Shown in pieces: positions 1-9,455 of a DNA stretch of 64,000 nucleotides. The stretch comes from an uncultured Steroidobacter sp. (GTDB taxonomy: Bacteria; Pseudomonadota; Gammaproteobacteria; Steroidobacterales; Steroidobacteraceae). Both the position numbers and the translations under genes were made by a program. The stretch is from positions 62,001-126,000 of the forward strand of contig CALMII010000038.1 of NCBI GenBank assembly GCA_937864115.1, read 5' to 3'. The notes beneath the pieces are model-generated. The model did not search any database. It was not told the DNA's origin and saw only the letters and a list, made by a program, of their open reading frames with translations. Each line of letters opens with the position of its first letter. Positions within the stretch are counted from its first letter, which is position 1.

Positions 1-1
1 A

Positions 2-580
2 GCACGGCGCCTGCTGACGAAGGAAGAAAAGCTGGCGATCGGCGCGGCGGCGGCCGCGCTGATTCCCGATCAGGCCTCGCTCTTCATCAACATCGGCACG
101 ACGACGGAAGAAGTCGCGCGCGCCCTGCACCAGCATTCCGGACTGCTGGTCATCACCAACAATCTCAACGTCGTCGACCAGCTCTATCGCAATCCCGGCA
201 TCGAAGTCATCGTCGCCGGCGGCCGCGTGCGCGCCATCGATCGCGCGGCGGTGGGCCCGTTCGCCGTCGATTTCATCCGGAACTTCAAGGTCGACTTCGC
301 CGTGATCGGCACCTCCGCGATCGACGAGGACGGCGCGCTGCTGGACTTCGACATCAACGAAGTGCAGGTGTCGCAGACGATCATCCAGAACGCGCGACAG
401 GTCATCCTGGTCGCGGACGGCAACAAGGTCGGCCGTCCGGCGCCGGTGCGCATCGGCCATCTGAGCGACGTCGATATTTTCGTCACCGACCGCCTGAGCG
501 GTCCGCAGATGGCAGCCGTCTGCGAAACGCACGGCGTACGGGTCATCGAAACGCATTCGAAGTATCCGGGGGAACGCTGA
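2..580 (+). CDS. DeoR-family transcriptional regulator, 3' part
   Basis: Partial gene, cut by the left edge of the window; the reading frame is open from base 2 to the TGA at 578-580. The visible 192 residues are the C-terminal sugar-phosphate sensor (DeoRC) domain. Family hallmarks are the IGTTTEEVA stretch near the start of the visible part, ITNNLNVV, and the VLVADGNKVGR-like segment near the end (here VILVADGNKVGR). The N-terminal helix-turn-helix lies outside the window. DeoR proteins are usually repressors of sugar or glycerol catabolism genes whose effector is a phosphorylated intermediate; GlpR is a good candidate, but the effector cannot be told from the sequence. The next gene is separated by a palindromic repeat, so it is probably a separate transcript. 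Confidence 0.9.
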   Translation, partial: ARRLLTKEEKLAIGAAAAALIPDQASLFINIGTTTEEVARALHQHSGLLVITNNLNVVDQLYRNPGIEVIVAGGRVRAIDRAAVGPFAVDFIRNFKVDFAVIGTSAIDEDGALLDFDINEVQVSQTIIQNARQVILVADGNKVGRPAPVRIGHLSDVDIFVTDRLSGPQMAAVCETHGVRVIETHSKYPGER

Positions 581-591
581 TTCGCTTGTTC

Positions 592-700
592 TTCCCCTCC
601 TCCGCTTGCGGGGGAGGGCAAGGGAGGGGGGCGCGCAGAATGCGCGTGCTTTCGCACGCCTGCCCCCATCCCAACCTTCCCCCGCAAGCGGGGGAAGGGG
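592..700. repeat. GC-rich palindromic intergenic repeat (copy 1)
   Basis: Two arms of C-runs and G-runs around GCTTGC (left arm from about 592) and GCAAGC (right arm, about 676-700) form an imperfect inverted repeat with a smaller inner hairpin of GCGCG/CGTGC type. Related elements lie at 25400, 34321 and around 49179-49307. It fills the gap between the regulator and the hydrolase and could also work as a transcription terminator. Confidence 0.7.
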
Positions 701-742
701 CGTGGTAGCGCAGACGGCACATCGACATATAGGGGGGGGTTC

Positions 743-2437
743 ATGAAGGCATCGCGTTCCTGGTTCACGTGGGGATGGCTCGCCGTACTGATCGGCTGTC
801 TGCTGGCGCACTGGATTCAGACATCCAGCGACATCCGCATTCAGGATGTGCGCTTCACCGGCGTGAACGGCAAGCCGATGAGCGCGCTGCTGTACATTCC
901 GCCGAACGCAACCGCGAAGACGCCGGCGCCGGGCATCCTCGCGGTGCACGGCTACATCAACTCGCGCGAGACGCAATCGGGCTTCGCCATCGAATATGCG
1001 CGCCGCGGCTACGTGGTGCTGGCGCTCGATCAGACTGGTCACGGCTACAGCGCCGCGCCGGCTTTCGCCGATGGCTTCGGCGGACCGGCCGGCCTCAAGT
1101 ATCTGCGCAGCCTCGACATCGTCGACGGCGACAACATCGGCCTGGAAGGTCACAGCATGGGCGGCGGCTCGGTGCTCGCCGCTGCCCTCGCCTATCCGGA
1201 CGGCTACAAGTCGGTGGTATTGGAAGGCTCGGCAACGCGCACGCTGTTCTCGCCGCCGGGCGATGCGAAGTTCCCGCGCAATCTCGCCATCGTCTTCAGC
1301 AAGTACGACGAGTTCAGCCAGCTCATGTGGAGCGTGCCGCGCGCGGTCGACGTCACGCAAAGTCCCAAACTGCTCTCGCTCTTCGATACCCAGCAGCCGG
1401 TCGTCCCCGGTGAACTCCATGGCTCGATCGAGGACGGCACGGCGCGCATTCTCTACACCCCGGGCACCACGCATCCGGGCGATCACCTTTCGCCTGAAGC
1501 GATCGGCGACAGCATCGAGTGGTTCCAGCGCACGCTCGCTGGCGGCACGCCGCGCGACCGTGGCGATCAGATCTGGTGGTGGAAGGAGATCGGCACGCTG
1601 ATCGCCTTCGGCGGATTCGTCGCCGTGCTGCTCGGCGCCTTCGACTGGCTGCTGCAACTGCCCGCCTTCGCTTCGTTGCGCAACGCTGCAATACCGGCGC
1701 GCGATCGTCGCGACGCGCGCTGGTGGATTGCGCTGGCATTGAGTGCGCTCGTGCCGGTGCTGACGTTCTATCCCTTCCTGACTCTCGGATCGCAGGCGCT
1801 GCCTGCATCGAAATGGCTGCCGCAAGGCATCACCAACCAGATCGTCGCCTGGGCGCTGCTCAATGGCGCGATCACGCTGGCGCTCGGCGTGCTGTTCAAG
1901 TCCGGCGCCGCGCGGCTGCCGGCGCGCTGGGGTGCATCGATCGCGATTGCGCTCGGCACGGTCGGCGTCGGTTATCTCGCGCTGCTGCTCGCGGATTATT
2001 TCTTCAAGGTCGATTTCCGTTTCTGGGTCGTGGCGCTCAAGCTGCTCGGCGCCGACCGGTTCACGACCTTCCTCATCTATCTCGTGCCGTTCACAGCCTT
2101 CTTCATCGTCGCCTTCCGCGCCCTGCACGGCTTCCTTGCCGTGAAGGGCGATTCGACGCGGCGAATCTATACGTCAGCACTCGTCGCGCTGGCGGGCGGC
2201 TTCGCGCTGTTCATCGTCGCGCAATACGCGCCGCTGTTCATCGCAGGGCATCTGCTGGTGCCGGCGCAGGCGCTGAACGCCATCATCTCGATCCAGTTCC
2301 TGCCGCTCATGAGCGTGTTCGCGATCATCAGCGTCTTCACCTGGCAGCGAACCGGTCACTACCTGCCCGGCGCGCTGATCAGCGGCCTGTTCGTGACCTG
2401 GTACATCGTCGCGGGCACCGCGACCCACGTGGCGTAG
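743..2437 (+). CDS. Membrane-bound alpha/beta hydrolase with multi-helix C-terminal domain
   Basis: 564 residues. An N-terminal hydrophobic segment (about residues 7-25, WFTWGWLAVLIGCLL) anchors or exports the protein. Residues about 30-265 form an alpha/beta-hydrolase domain with an HGY oxyanion region, the nucleophile elbow GHSMGGGS (about residues 132-139) and a C-terminal HPGDH segment likely to supply the catalytic histidine. Residues about 280-564 hold some seven or eight hydrophobic helices, so the hydrolase domain sits on an integral membrane module. The ATG at 743 follows a run of G (731-738) serving as ribosome-binding site. The substrate is unknown; a second, secreted hydrolase gene follows 31 nt downstream, so the pair may be co-transcribed. 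Confidence 0.85.
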   Translation: MKASRSWFTWGWLAVLIGCLLAHWIQTSSDIRIQDVRFTGVNGKPMSALLYIPPNATAKTPAPGILAVHGYINSRETQSGFAIEYARRGYVVLALDQTGHGYSAAPAFADGFGGPAGLKYLRSLDIVDGDNIGLEGHSMGGGSVLAAALAYPDGYKSVVLEGSATRTLFSPPGDAKFPRNLAIVFSKYDEFSQLMWSVPRAVDVTQSPKLLSLFDTQQPVVPGELHGSIEDGTARILYTPGTTHPGDHLSPEAIGDSIEWFQRTLAGGTPRDRGDQIWWWKEIGTLIAFGGFVAVLLGAFDWLLQLPAFASLRNAAIPARDRRDARWWIALALSALVPVLTFYPFLTLGSQALPASKWLPQGITNQIVAWALLNGAITLALGVLFKSGAARLPARWGASIAIALGTVGVGYLALLLADYFFKVDFRFWVVALKLLGADRFTTFLIYLVPFTAFFIVAFRALHGFLAVKGDSTRRIYTSALVALAGGFALFIVAQYAPLFIAGHLLVPAQALNAIISIQFLPLMSVFAIISVFTWQRTGHYLPGALISGLFVTWYIVAGTATHVA

Positions 2438-2468
2438 CGCCGCGACATTCATGAAGAAGGAGAATCCC

Positions 2469-3473
2469 ATGCGAAGTGCAAAGATCCTGCTGGCCCTTGG
2501 CCTGGCGTGCGGCGCATCCGCCGCGATGGCGCAGGACAAACCGTTCCAGTTTTCCGGCGCGCCGTGCGTCACGCCGCCACCCCTGCACTGCCCCGACAAG
2601 GATTGCCCGGGCGACCGCGTGATCAATCCCGGCAACGTCGTCGAGATGAAGACGCGTCGCACGTACTTCCTCGACTATCCGTGCGATCTCAAACCCGGCG
2701 AGAAGGTCACGTTCGTCCTCAGCCTGCACGGCGGCGGTTCGTACGGGAACTGGCAACGTCACTACTTTCCGCTGCTCGACTACAAGGACAAGTACCGCCT
2801 CGTGATCGCGACGCCGAATTCGCCGACGCGCGCCTGGTCGCCGGCCGATGATGAATATCTGCAGAACATCGTCACGTTCGTCTACGACCAGATCGGCAAG
2901 GACAACGTGAAAGCGTTCTGGCTCGCCGGCCACTCGCAGGGCGGCCAGACCTCGAACCGCCTGCTGCAGACCGACTTCTTTCGCGAAAAACTCACCGGCT
3001 GGGTAAGCCTGTCGGGCGGGCGGCTCGGTTCGAAACGCGAAGACATCCGCGCGACGATTCCCGGCACGCCGCCAGCCGCCGCGGGCGCTCCGCGCACGCT
3101 CGCCGCCTATGCGGAGAACCTGCCGGACTACCCGTTCTCTCATATCTATGAAGCGGGCGAACACGAGTACACGGCAGCCGGTGTGCCGAAGACCTCACCC
3201 TGGGCGGAAAAACTGCAATGCGGCAAGCGCGAGCAGCGCGCCGACATCGTCGACACCCAGGCCGGTTACGTCTTCGACGGCAGCGGCACGCGTCCGCCGA
3301 GCAAGATCTGGGGACTGCAGCCCGGCCCCGGCACCGCGCAGGTTTATGTCTATCCGGACTGTGCCGACGGCCGCGTCGTCGCCGACATCGTGCGCCTCGG
3401 CAAGGGTCACACCGAAGGACTCGAGCCGCATGTCACGGAAGAGATCGTCAAGCTGATGCTGTCGGCGCGATAA
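2469..3473 (+). CDS. Secreted alpha/beta hydrolase (PHB depolymerase/esterase-like)
   Basis: 334 residues. The ATG at 2469 is preferred to the ATG at 2451 because a good GAAGGAG ribosome-binding site lies at 2455-2461. A typical signal peptide (MRSAKILLALGLACGASAAMAQ) ends in AMA-Q. The LHGGGSYGNW oxyanion segment and the GHSQGG nucleophile elbow (around residue 157) place it with the poly(3-hydroxybutyrate) depolymerase/feruloyl-esterase-like secreted hydrolases. A terminal GKGHTEGLEPH segment is a likely source of the catalytic histidine. Several cysteines suggest periplasmic disulphides. The actual ester substrate cannot be inferred. Confidence 0.85.
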   Translation: MRSAKILLALGLACGASAAMAQDKPFQFSGAPCVTPPPLHCPDKDCPGDRVINPGNVVEMKTRRTYFLDYPCDLKPGEKVTFVLSLHGGGSYGNWQRHYFPLLDYKDKYRLVIATPNSPTRAWSPADDEYLQNIVTFVYDQIGKDNVKAFWLAGHSQGGQTSNRLLQTDFFREKLTGWVSLSGGRLGSKREDIRATIPGTPPAAAGAPRTLAAYAENLPDYPFSHIYEAGEHEYTAAGVPKTSPWAEKLQCGKREQRADIVDTQAGYVFDGSGTRPPSKIWGLQPGPGTAQVYVYPDCADGRVVADIVRLGKGHTEGLEPHVTEEIVKLMLSAR

Positions 3474-3527
3474 CGATCGCGATTGCGGACAGGAGGAAAA
3501 ACGGCAGACGGGTTTCATCCGCTCTGC

Positions 3528-3606
3528 CTGTGGGGCCGGCTTTCCCGCGGGATTTCCTTCGGTCACAGCCGGCCTTCTTAAGGAGTCAGGCTGAAGCCTG
3601 ACCTAC
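3528..3606. repeat. Two-module REP-like palindromic element (copy 1)
   Basis: Starts CTGTGGGGCCGGC, closes its first hairpin with GCCGGCC after a spacer, and continues into a second hairpin GTCAGGCTGAAGCCTGAC followed by CTACA. The same two modules occur at 46255, 47378, 49216 and 57594. The first module here is the long version, with an insert containing CCCGCGGGATTTCCTTCGG that is also present, inverted, at 46320-46362. It lies between two convergent genes. Confidence 0.85.
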
Positions 3607-3618
3607 AAGAAGAACAGT

Positions 3619-3891
3619 TCAGGGGGTGCGAGTCGTCGACTTCTTCCCCCACCGCCATGCGAGCGGCTTCTCACCTTTCCACGCGGTGACCGCGATCAAC
3701 ATGACGGAAGCGAGAGCGAGGACCCCGAAAAAGCCGGCCACGTCATCCCGGGGACGGAAGTACCCGATGCCGATGCCGATCAGTGCGAAGTACAGCAGCA
3801 GCACTACCCAACCCTGCCATCTGACCGGAAGACCCCAGCCCCATCCATACCGCTTCACCGGAAACCAGTATCGAGGCTTGCCCTGTTCCAT
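3619..3891 (-). CDS. Small conserved membrane protein, unknown function
   Basis: 90 residues. An aromatic, basic N-terminus (PRYWFPVKRYGWGWG) precedes two hydrophobic helices, roughly residues 26-44 and 53-70, and a basic tail. The N-terminal pattern with YGWGWG is typical of a family of tiny inner-membrane proteins found in Xanthomonadales and other gammaproteobacteria. A GAGGGAGA ribosome-binding site precedes the ATG at 3891. No function is known to me. Confidence 0.75.
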   Translation of the reverse strand: MEQGKPRYWFPVKRYGWGWGLPVRWQGWVVLLLYFALIGIGIGYFRPRDDVAGFFGVLALASVMLIAVTAWKGEKPLAWRWGKKSTTRTP

Positions 3892-4046
3892 CTCGGTCTC
3901 CCTCTCACGTCGAATGCTGTAGTCAAACCGGAACGCGTGGCGATGGATGCCATCGAAGCGCAGGATCGGGCAGCTACTGACGCTGCTGTCGCGACAATGA
4001 AGATAGCGAATCTTTATGAGGATGCATTCTTCAACTTATAGAGACG

Positions 4047-5324
4047 CTACGATCCCTCCGGGAGATCTGCCGATGCGGTCACGAATTCATCGAACCGCGT
4101 CATCACATACAGCCCGTCGGTTTTCGATTCGCGGAACTCCACCCGGTAGGTCTGCCGATGCCCGATCGCGACGCCGAAGAGCACGACGGGGTTGAATACC
4201 CGCTGACCCATATATGCCAGTGCTTCATCGTCGAGCCGGCCCTGACCCGACGACAGCACCACTTCGGGGTCATGAACGCTGCCTCCATCGGCAACGTACG
4301 CGCTCACGATCAGCGTCACGGCATCGGCAACCTTGTGCTCGTCGGCCTGCTTCTGGAAGTATCGGTTCGACGCCGCCCAGTTCGCCTCCAGAACCTGCCG
4401 CAGGCGGGCTGCGGTCTTGATCGCCTTCCTGTCATTGCCCAGCTTTCTGTAGACATTCGCCAGATGGATGAGATTGCGTTCGAGCACGACGCTCTTCGTT
4501 CCATAGATTTCCGAATCGGCCGACAACGCCTTCTCGAAGAGTTGCTGGGCGTCCTGCCACTTGCCCTGTCGCTCATAGAATGTGGCCGCCCCGTACCGCA
4601 CGAGCGCGAATTTCCAAAGCCGGAGTCCCCTGAAATCGCGCGTTTCCCACAGGGCCTTGGCATACATCGCTTCGGCGTCTGGAATCCGATCCAGGCTTTC
4701 GTAGATTCTCGCGAGCGACATCACGAGATCGACGGAAGCCGGATCCGCCTTTGCGACCAGCGCGGTTTCAAGCAACGACGCTGCTTCCGCCGGATTCCCC
4801 ATCGACTCCAGAACGAGCGCGAGATTGCCGAGCGCCGACTGCACGACCGCACTGTCGGCCGGCAGGTTTTTCTGCTTTATCGTCAGCGACCGGCGGTACA
4901 ACTCTTCCGCAGCGGCGAACTTGCGCTGCATGAAGTACTGCTTTCCCAGACCATCGAGTTCGCGGGAAATCTCCGGATACTCCTTTGCGCCGGCAAGCTC
5001 CTGGATCGCCAGGGCACGTCTGTAGAGTGGCTCTGCCTCGTCGTGCTTGTATTGCCGGTGATAGATCTCCGCCAGGTTGTGCAGGCTGTTGCTGAGCATC
5101 GGGTACTCGGGATCTCCCATTTGCTCGGCCAGTTCCACGGCCTGCAACCCGAGAGGCAACGCTGCCTTCAGCTGCCCCCGTTCAAGCAACACCGTCACTT
5201 TCGCATTCAGGAGTTCCCATCGTTCCCGTTGCGCCGTATCGGCGACGGCGGACAGCGGGATTGAAACCGCCAGCACAACGAGCGCGCACGTCGTGAAGAA
5301 TGAAACGTGCCTGCGTGTGGACAT
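4047..5324 (-). CDS. Exported tetratricopeptide-repeat protein
   Basis: 425 residues. The start at 5324 is chosen because it follows a GGGAAGGGAGAGG Shine-Dalgarno region and begins directly with a signal peptide (MSTRRHVSFFTTCALVVLAVSIPLSAVAD); an upstream in-frame start at 5381 would only add a basic leader. Residues about 35-320 consist of repeated TPR helices (patterns such as AEPLYRRALAIQE and AEELYRRSLTIKQ), a protein-protein interaction scaffold. The C-terminal 100 residues (NPVVLFGVAIGHRQ to DEFVT) form a separate beta-rich region I do not recognise. Probably periplasmic. No neighbour suggests a partner. Confidence 0.85.
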   Translation of the reverse strand: MSTRRHVSFFTTCALVVLAVSIPLSAVADTAQRERWELLNAKVTVLLERGQLKAALPLGLQAVELAEQMGDPEYPMLSNSLHNLAEIYHRQYKHDEAEPLYRRALAIQELAGAKEYPEISRELDGLGKQYFMQRKFAAAEELYRRSLTIKQKNLPADSAVVQSALGNLALVLESMGNPAEAASLLETALVAKADPASVDLVMSLARIYESLDRIPDAEAMYAKALWETRDFRGLRLWKFALVRYGAATFYERQGKWQDAQQLFEKALSADSEIYGTKSVVLERNLIHLANVYRKLGNDRKAIKTAARLRQVLEANWAASNRYFQKQADEHKVADAVTLIVSAYVADGGSVHDPEVVLSSGQGRLDDEALAYMGQRVFNPVVLFGVAIGHRQTYRVEFRESKTDGLYVMTRFDEFVTASADLPEGS

Positions 5325-5537
5325 CCCGCCTCTCCCTTCCCTGATTCGCGTTCTTCTGCAGCCGTGGCACTGAGCGCGCATCCGACCGCTTCGATCTTGA
5401 TCGTCCCTGCTTGACGCAGGTGTAGTCGCATTCTGCGTACCCGATAGAGAAGGCCGCTCGTCAATCGACGAATATCCTCAACCACCTATCGGCATACAGC
5501 TGGCGATCGTCCTGACGAGACTGCACTGCCGTACCCT

Positions 5538-8500
5538 CTACGCCAGCAACAACTCCAGATCCTCCCTGCTCAGATTCCGGATCGATGCGTTGTCGGCGTT
5601 GACGATGGCATCCGCCAGATCGCGCTTGCTGGTTTGCAGTTCGAGGATCTTCTCTTCGACGGTGTCGCGGGCGATCAGGCGATAGGCGAACACTTGCTGT
5701 GTTTGGCCGATACGGTGCGCGCGATCGATGGCCTGCGCTTCGACTGCAGGATTCCACCAGGGATCGAGCAGGAATACGTACTGCGCGGCGGTGAGATTCA
5801 GGCCGACTCCGCCCGCCTTCAGGCTGATGAGGAACAGCTTGCAGTCGGGATCGGACTGGAACCGTTGCACGCAGGCCTGCCGGTCGCGCGTCCTGCCGTC
5901 GAGATACTCGTACGTAATCTTCATGCGATCGAGCTCGGCGCGCAGGATGCCGAGCATCTGCGTGAACTGCGAGAACACCAGCACCTTGTGCCCCTCCTCG
6001 ACGGCTTCCGCGAGGCGCGGCAACAGCATTTCGAGTTTCGCGGAAGATTCACGTTTCAGCTTGTCGTCGATCAGGCCCGGATGAATCGCCGCCTGGCGCA
6101 ATCGCAGCAGCATCTCGAGAATCTGCATCCTGGATTTGTTGATGCCTTCGATGGCGATGCGGCTGAGCAGGGCTTTGCGATAGTGGTCGCGTAGCTCGTC
6201 GTAGCGCTTGCGCTGCTTGTCGTCCAGCTCGCAGTACAGCGTCTGCTCGACGCGCGCTGGCAGATCGCGTGCGACCTGCTCCTTGGTGCGCCTCAGCAGG
6301 AAGGGCCGCAGCGCATGCGCGATGAGCCTGCGGGCATCGTCGTCCGCCGTGCTGCCCGTCGTCATGTCCTTGAACAGCGCCGCAGTGCCGAACATGCCCG
6401 GGTTGAGGAACTCGAACAGACTCCACAGCTCGCCCAGGTGATTCTCGATCGGCGTACCGCTCAGGGCCAGACGATGGTCGGCGCGCAGCAGCCGCACGGC
6501 CTTGGCCGAATCGGATGCCGCATTCTTGATGGCCTGCGATTCGTCGAGGATCGCGTAGTCGAAGCGCATGTTCATGAGGTCGGCCGCGTCGCGCCGCAGC
6601 GTGCCGTAGGTGGTCAGCACGACGTCCCATTGCTCGAAATGCGCACGATCCTTCTGGCGCTGCGAACCGGTGTGATCCAGCATGCGCAATTGGGGCGTGA
6701 AGCGTGCAGCCTCCTGCTTCCAGTTGTAGACGAGTGATCGCGGGACCACGATCAGCGAAGGCGGCACCGATTGCGCCACGGCGCGGGAGGATTTTCTGCT
6801 GCGGCCTGCCACGCGTTCGGGGTGCGAACGCTGCATTCGACGGCTTTCGAGCAACGCCAGCACCTGCACTGTCTTGCCCAACCCCATGTCGTCGGCAAGA
6901 CAGCCGCCGAAACCGTACTGCCGTAGAAAGGCGAACCAGCCGAGCGACTCGCGCTGGTACGGGCGCAGCTCGCCCCTAAAGCCAGGCGGCGGTTCCAGCG
7001 ATGCGATGCCGCCGAAGCGTTTCAGATCGGCACGCAGCCTGGCGAACGGCTCGTCGACGCTGGCCTGCGACTGCTGCGCCAGCAACGCATCCAGCAGCCC
7101 TGCCTGACTGCGGCCGAAGCGCACATGGTCCTGGTGCGTCTTTCCGGTTCCGGCGAATCCGGCATAGCGTTGCAGCCATTGTTCAGGCAGCACGCCCCAC
7201 GTGCCATCGCCGAGTCTGACGAACTGCTCGCCGCTGCGCGCTGCCCGCAACAGGTCCGGCAGGTGCGCGACCTGGTCACCGAAGTGCACGTCGGCATGCA
7301 GTTCGAACCAGTCGATACCGGATTGAACGCGTACGTCGATCCTGCCGGCCTGGCGGTACAGGCGTCCCTGCGCTTCGACCTGCCATCCGGCCGAGAGCAG
7401 TTCGGAGACGACTGCAGGCAGACGCCGCGAGGCAAACGTGAATGTGTCGTGCGCATCGAGACCGCTGGCGGGCCGGTGCTTCAGTCCCGCATCTATCAAC
7501 CGCTGCCTCGCCGCCGTCTCCGCCTGCATGTCCCGGCGTATGAGTTGTCGCTGTTCCCTGGTCAGAAGTACGCCGCGCGGATCGGCATGGCCGATCACTG
7601 CATCTGCATACGCGAAGCCGAGCTCGCCTTCGTACTTGTCGCCTTCCCACGAACGCGGCGTCGGACGCAGACGCAGTTGCGGACGCGGTTCCATTGCGAT
7701 TTCTTCGTAGCGCAGCGCCGGCGGCAATTCGATGGGCGGCAACGACGGCGATTGCACGAGTGCCGCCACGAACTCCCCCGCATCTGCGGCAGGCACGGAC
7801 ACTGGGCCCTTCTGTCGCAGCAGCCACATCCAGGGAAATGCATGAGCCGGCTGGTAGCGCGAGATCGTCGAGGGCGTGATCATGAGGCCCTGTCTGAGCA
7901 ATACAGCGGGCTCGCTCAGACTCATCGTCTGCGTGTTCCGGCGCAACACACCCTGCACTTCGTAGCGATCGCCGGACGGCGCTGCAACCGTGAGCACGAA
8001 TTCCCAGGGTTCGCCATCGTCCCACGACAACAGGGTCCACGATGACTGATCGTCCTCGGGCTGCAATCGCACGTAACAGCGCGTAGTCGCGCACAGCACG
8101 GGCAGCAATTCGCGTGCCTGTCCTTCCGACATCTGGTAGCGCGCAGCGAGCGCCGGGCGATATCTGAACGCCCCATAGGCCGGCATCGAATAAAAGTCAT
8201 ACCCGCCGAAGTACTCCTGCGCTCCGCCGAGCAGCGTCAGGACGCGACGATCCGGCGCATCGAGCAATTCTTCGACGACTTCTGCAGGCACGGCGCGCAC
8301 TTTCGGCTTGCCCCAGCTGCCGTCCTTCCTGGGATCGCGCGTCATGACATGCAGCGCGATCGCACCGCTGGCGCGGGTCGACGCAACATCGATGACGTAC
8401 AGCAACTGACGTGCGGAGGGCCAGTCCAGCATGGCTGGTGACTGCGATGCCCGCGACAGATCGCTGATCTCTTTCAGTTGCGTGCGCCACGCAGCCTTGG

Positions 8501-8882
8501 GCTGAGGTTTCTGCGGCTTTCGCGACCGTCCGGGCGACATGTCTGCCATGGGACGATCGAAGGCCCATGGCTCGATGTGCTGCAATCCGAGGCGCTTGCC
8601 GTCTCCGGCAGGCTGCAGTATCGGATCGTCCCGCACGCTGACGATCAATGCCCACAGATGCTTGCACGGCGCGTCCTCCGCATAGGGGCATGTACATGCT
8701 GCGCGCAAGCGCGACCCGCGACGTTCGAGCATCGTCTCGTAGAGTTCGCTGCCGCGAACGAGCGCCCGTACGCGCCGGTCATCGATCTCCTCGACGGCGA
8801 CCCGGCCGCTGTCGGCATAAGCATCGCCACGCCGGCGCGTGGCACCGTCGAAATATGGCGCGAACTGCGTCAGAACGGACAT
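5538..8882 (-). CDS. SWIM zinc-finger, SNF2-family DEAD/DEAH helicase
   Basis: 1114 residues. The N-terminus has a SWIM zinc motif CxCx7CxH (C63, C65, C73, H75). A long middle region (about 100-600) is typical of bacterial RapA-like/SNF2 proteins. The Swi2/Snf2 ATPase core follows: motif I LADDMGLGKT near residue 660, motif II DESQAIKN near 779 (DESQ instead of the usual DEAQ/DEAH), motif III LSGTPIENHLGELWSL, and C-terminal motifs V/VI LKAGGVGLNLTAAQ and QAIDRAHRIGQ near 1050. Such proteins are DNA translocases or remodellers acting on protein-DNA complexes. All ATPase motifs are intact. Its ATG lies inside the decayed vapC remnant, so the remnant partly forms its upstream region. Confidence 0.93.
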   Translation of the reverse strand: MSVLTQFAPYFDGATRRRGDAYADSGRVAVEEIDDRRVRALVRGSELYETMLERRGSRLRAACTCPYAEDAPCKHLWALIVSVRDDPILQPAGDGKRLGLQHIEPWAFDRPMADMSPGRSRKPQKPQPKAAWRTQLKEISDLSRASQSPAMLDWPSARQLLYVIDVASTRASGAIALHVMTRDPRKDGSWGKPKVRAVPAEVVEELLDAPDRRVLTLLGGAQEYFGGYDFYSMPAYGAFRYRPALAARYQMSEGQARELLPVLCATTRCYVRLQPEDDQSSWTLLSWDDGEPWEFVLTVAAPSGDRYEVQGVLRRNTQTMSLSEPAVLLRQGLMITPSTISRYQPAHAFPWMWLLRQKGPVSVPAADAGEFVAALVQSPSLPPIELPPALRYEEIAMEPRPQLRLRPTPRSWEGDKYEGELGFAYADAVIGHADPRGVLLTREQRQLIRRDMQAETAARQRLIDAGLKHRPASGLDAHDTFTFASRRLPAVVSELLSAGWQVEAQGRLYRQAGRIDVRVQSGIDWFELHADVHFGDQVAHLPDLLRAARSGEQFVRLGDGTWGVLPEQWLQRYAGFAGTGKTHQDHVRFGRSQAGLLDALLAQQSQASVDEPFARLRADLKRFGGIASLEPPPGFRGELRPYQRESLGWFAFLRQYGFGGCLADDMGLGKTVQVLALLESRRMQRSHPERVAGRSRKSSRAVAQSVPPSLIVVPRSLVYNWKQEAARFTPQLRMLDHTGSQRQKDRAHFEQWDVVLTTYGTLRRDAADLMNMRFDYAILDESQAIKNAASDSAKAVRLLRADHRLALSGTPIENHLGELWSLFEFLNPGMFGTAALFKDMTTGSTADDDARRLIAHALRPFLLRRTKEQVARDLPARVEQTLYCELDDKQRKRYDELRDHYRKALLSRIAIEGINKSRMQILEMLLRLRQAAIHPGLIDDKLKRESSAKLEMLLPRLAEAVEEGHKVLVFSQFTQMLGILRAELDRMKITYEYLDGRTRDRQACVQRFQSDPDCKLFLISLKAGGVGLNLTAAQYVFLLDPWWNPAVEAQAIDRAHRIGQTQQVFAYRLIARDTVEEKILELQTSKRDLADAIVNADNASIRNLSREDLELLLA

Positions 8883-9016
8883 CGGAAGCCTCGGGACCCG
8901 CTCAGCCTGTCCAGAGATTCAGCGTCGTGTGCCTTGCCACATGCCTGCGGCGTCTCCGCCGGCCGGTCGCGACGCAGCAGCAGCGACCAGACACTGATGT
9001 CTACGAAGAGGCTCAA
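8870..9016 (-). pseudogene. Truncated VapC-type toxin remnant
   Basis: Starting at the TTG at 9016, which overlaps the stop of the antitoxin as in intact vapBC pairs, the frame encodes LSLFVDISVWSLLLRRDRP, the characteristic PIN-domain N-terminus with the first catalytic aspartate (D in FVD). After about 25 residues all similarity to PIN domains ends, and the frame stops at 8870, 13 nt inside the helicase gene. The rest of the toxin (about 100 residues) is missing. Recognition rests on motif similarity only. Confidence 0.6.
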
Positions 9017-9214
9017 TCGCGGGATCTCTCCTTCCTGTAGTCATACCCGGCGTCCCATTCGAGCTTTCCAGCAAGTTCGAGCAGCGCCTTCTGACGCCGC
9101 CGGGCGATGAACTCCTGCAATGCCTTCGTGACGGCAGCGGCCTTGGTCTTTATCTACGCTGACCTTGAGCGACTGCTCGATCAGTTCCGGATCAACAGAG
9201 AGATTGGTTGCCAT
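9013..9214 (-). pseudogene. Frameshifted VapB-type antitoxin
   Basis: The ATG at 9214 starts MATNLSVDPELIEQSLKVS, a standard VapB N-terminus. After about 20 residues the frame is lost, but the next frame continues KAAAVTKALQEFIARRRQ and then the usual GKLEWDAGYDY tail up to a TGA at 9013-9015. The gene spans 202 nt, one more than a multiple of three, which fits a single inserted base around the TAAAG run in the GTAGATAAAGACC stretch. The antitoxin would not be made correctly unless frameshifting occurs. Confidence 0.75.
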
Positions 9215-9455
9215 GTGTAACACCTCACACAGGAAGCTACACACGGCAATCGATGATGACCAGCCTCTCCTCAATGACGACACCTGGATCGACGGCGGCG
9301 GTCCATAGGGCAGAGAACGCAGCGGCGACGTCGCAGTGAGCTGTGTGTACGCGGCGGTTCGCTGCCCGCCAGTCGAATATCACCAACCAACTATCGCCAT
9401 ACTGCTACTCACCTGCATTCGCGACACTAGCACCTTCAAGAAAGATTCCCCGACG

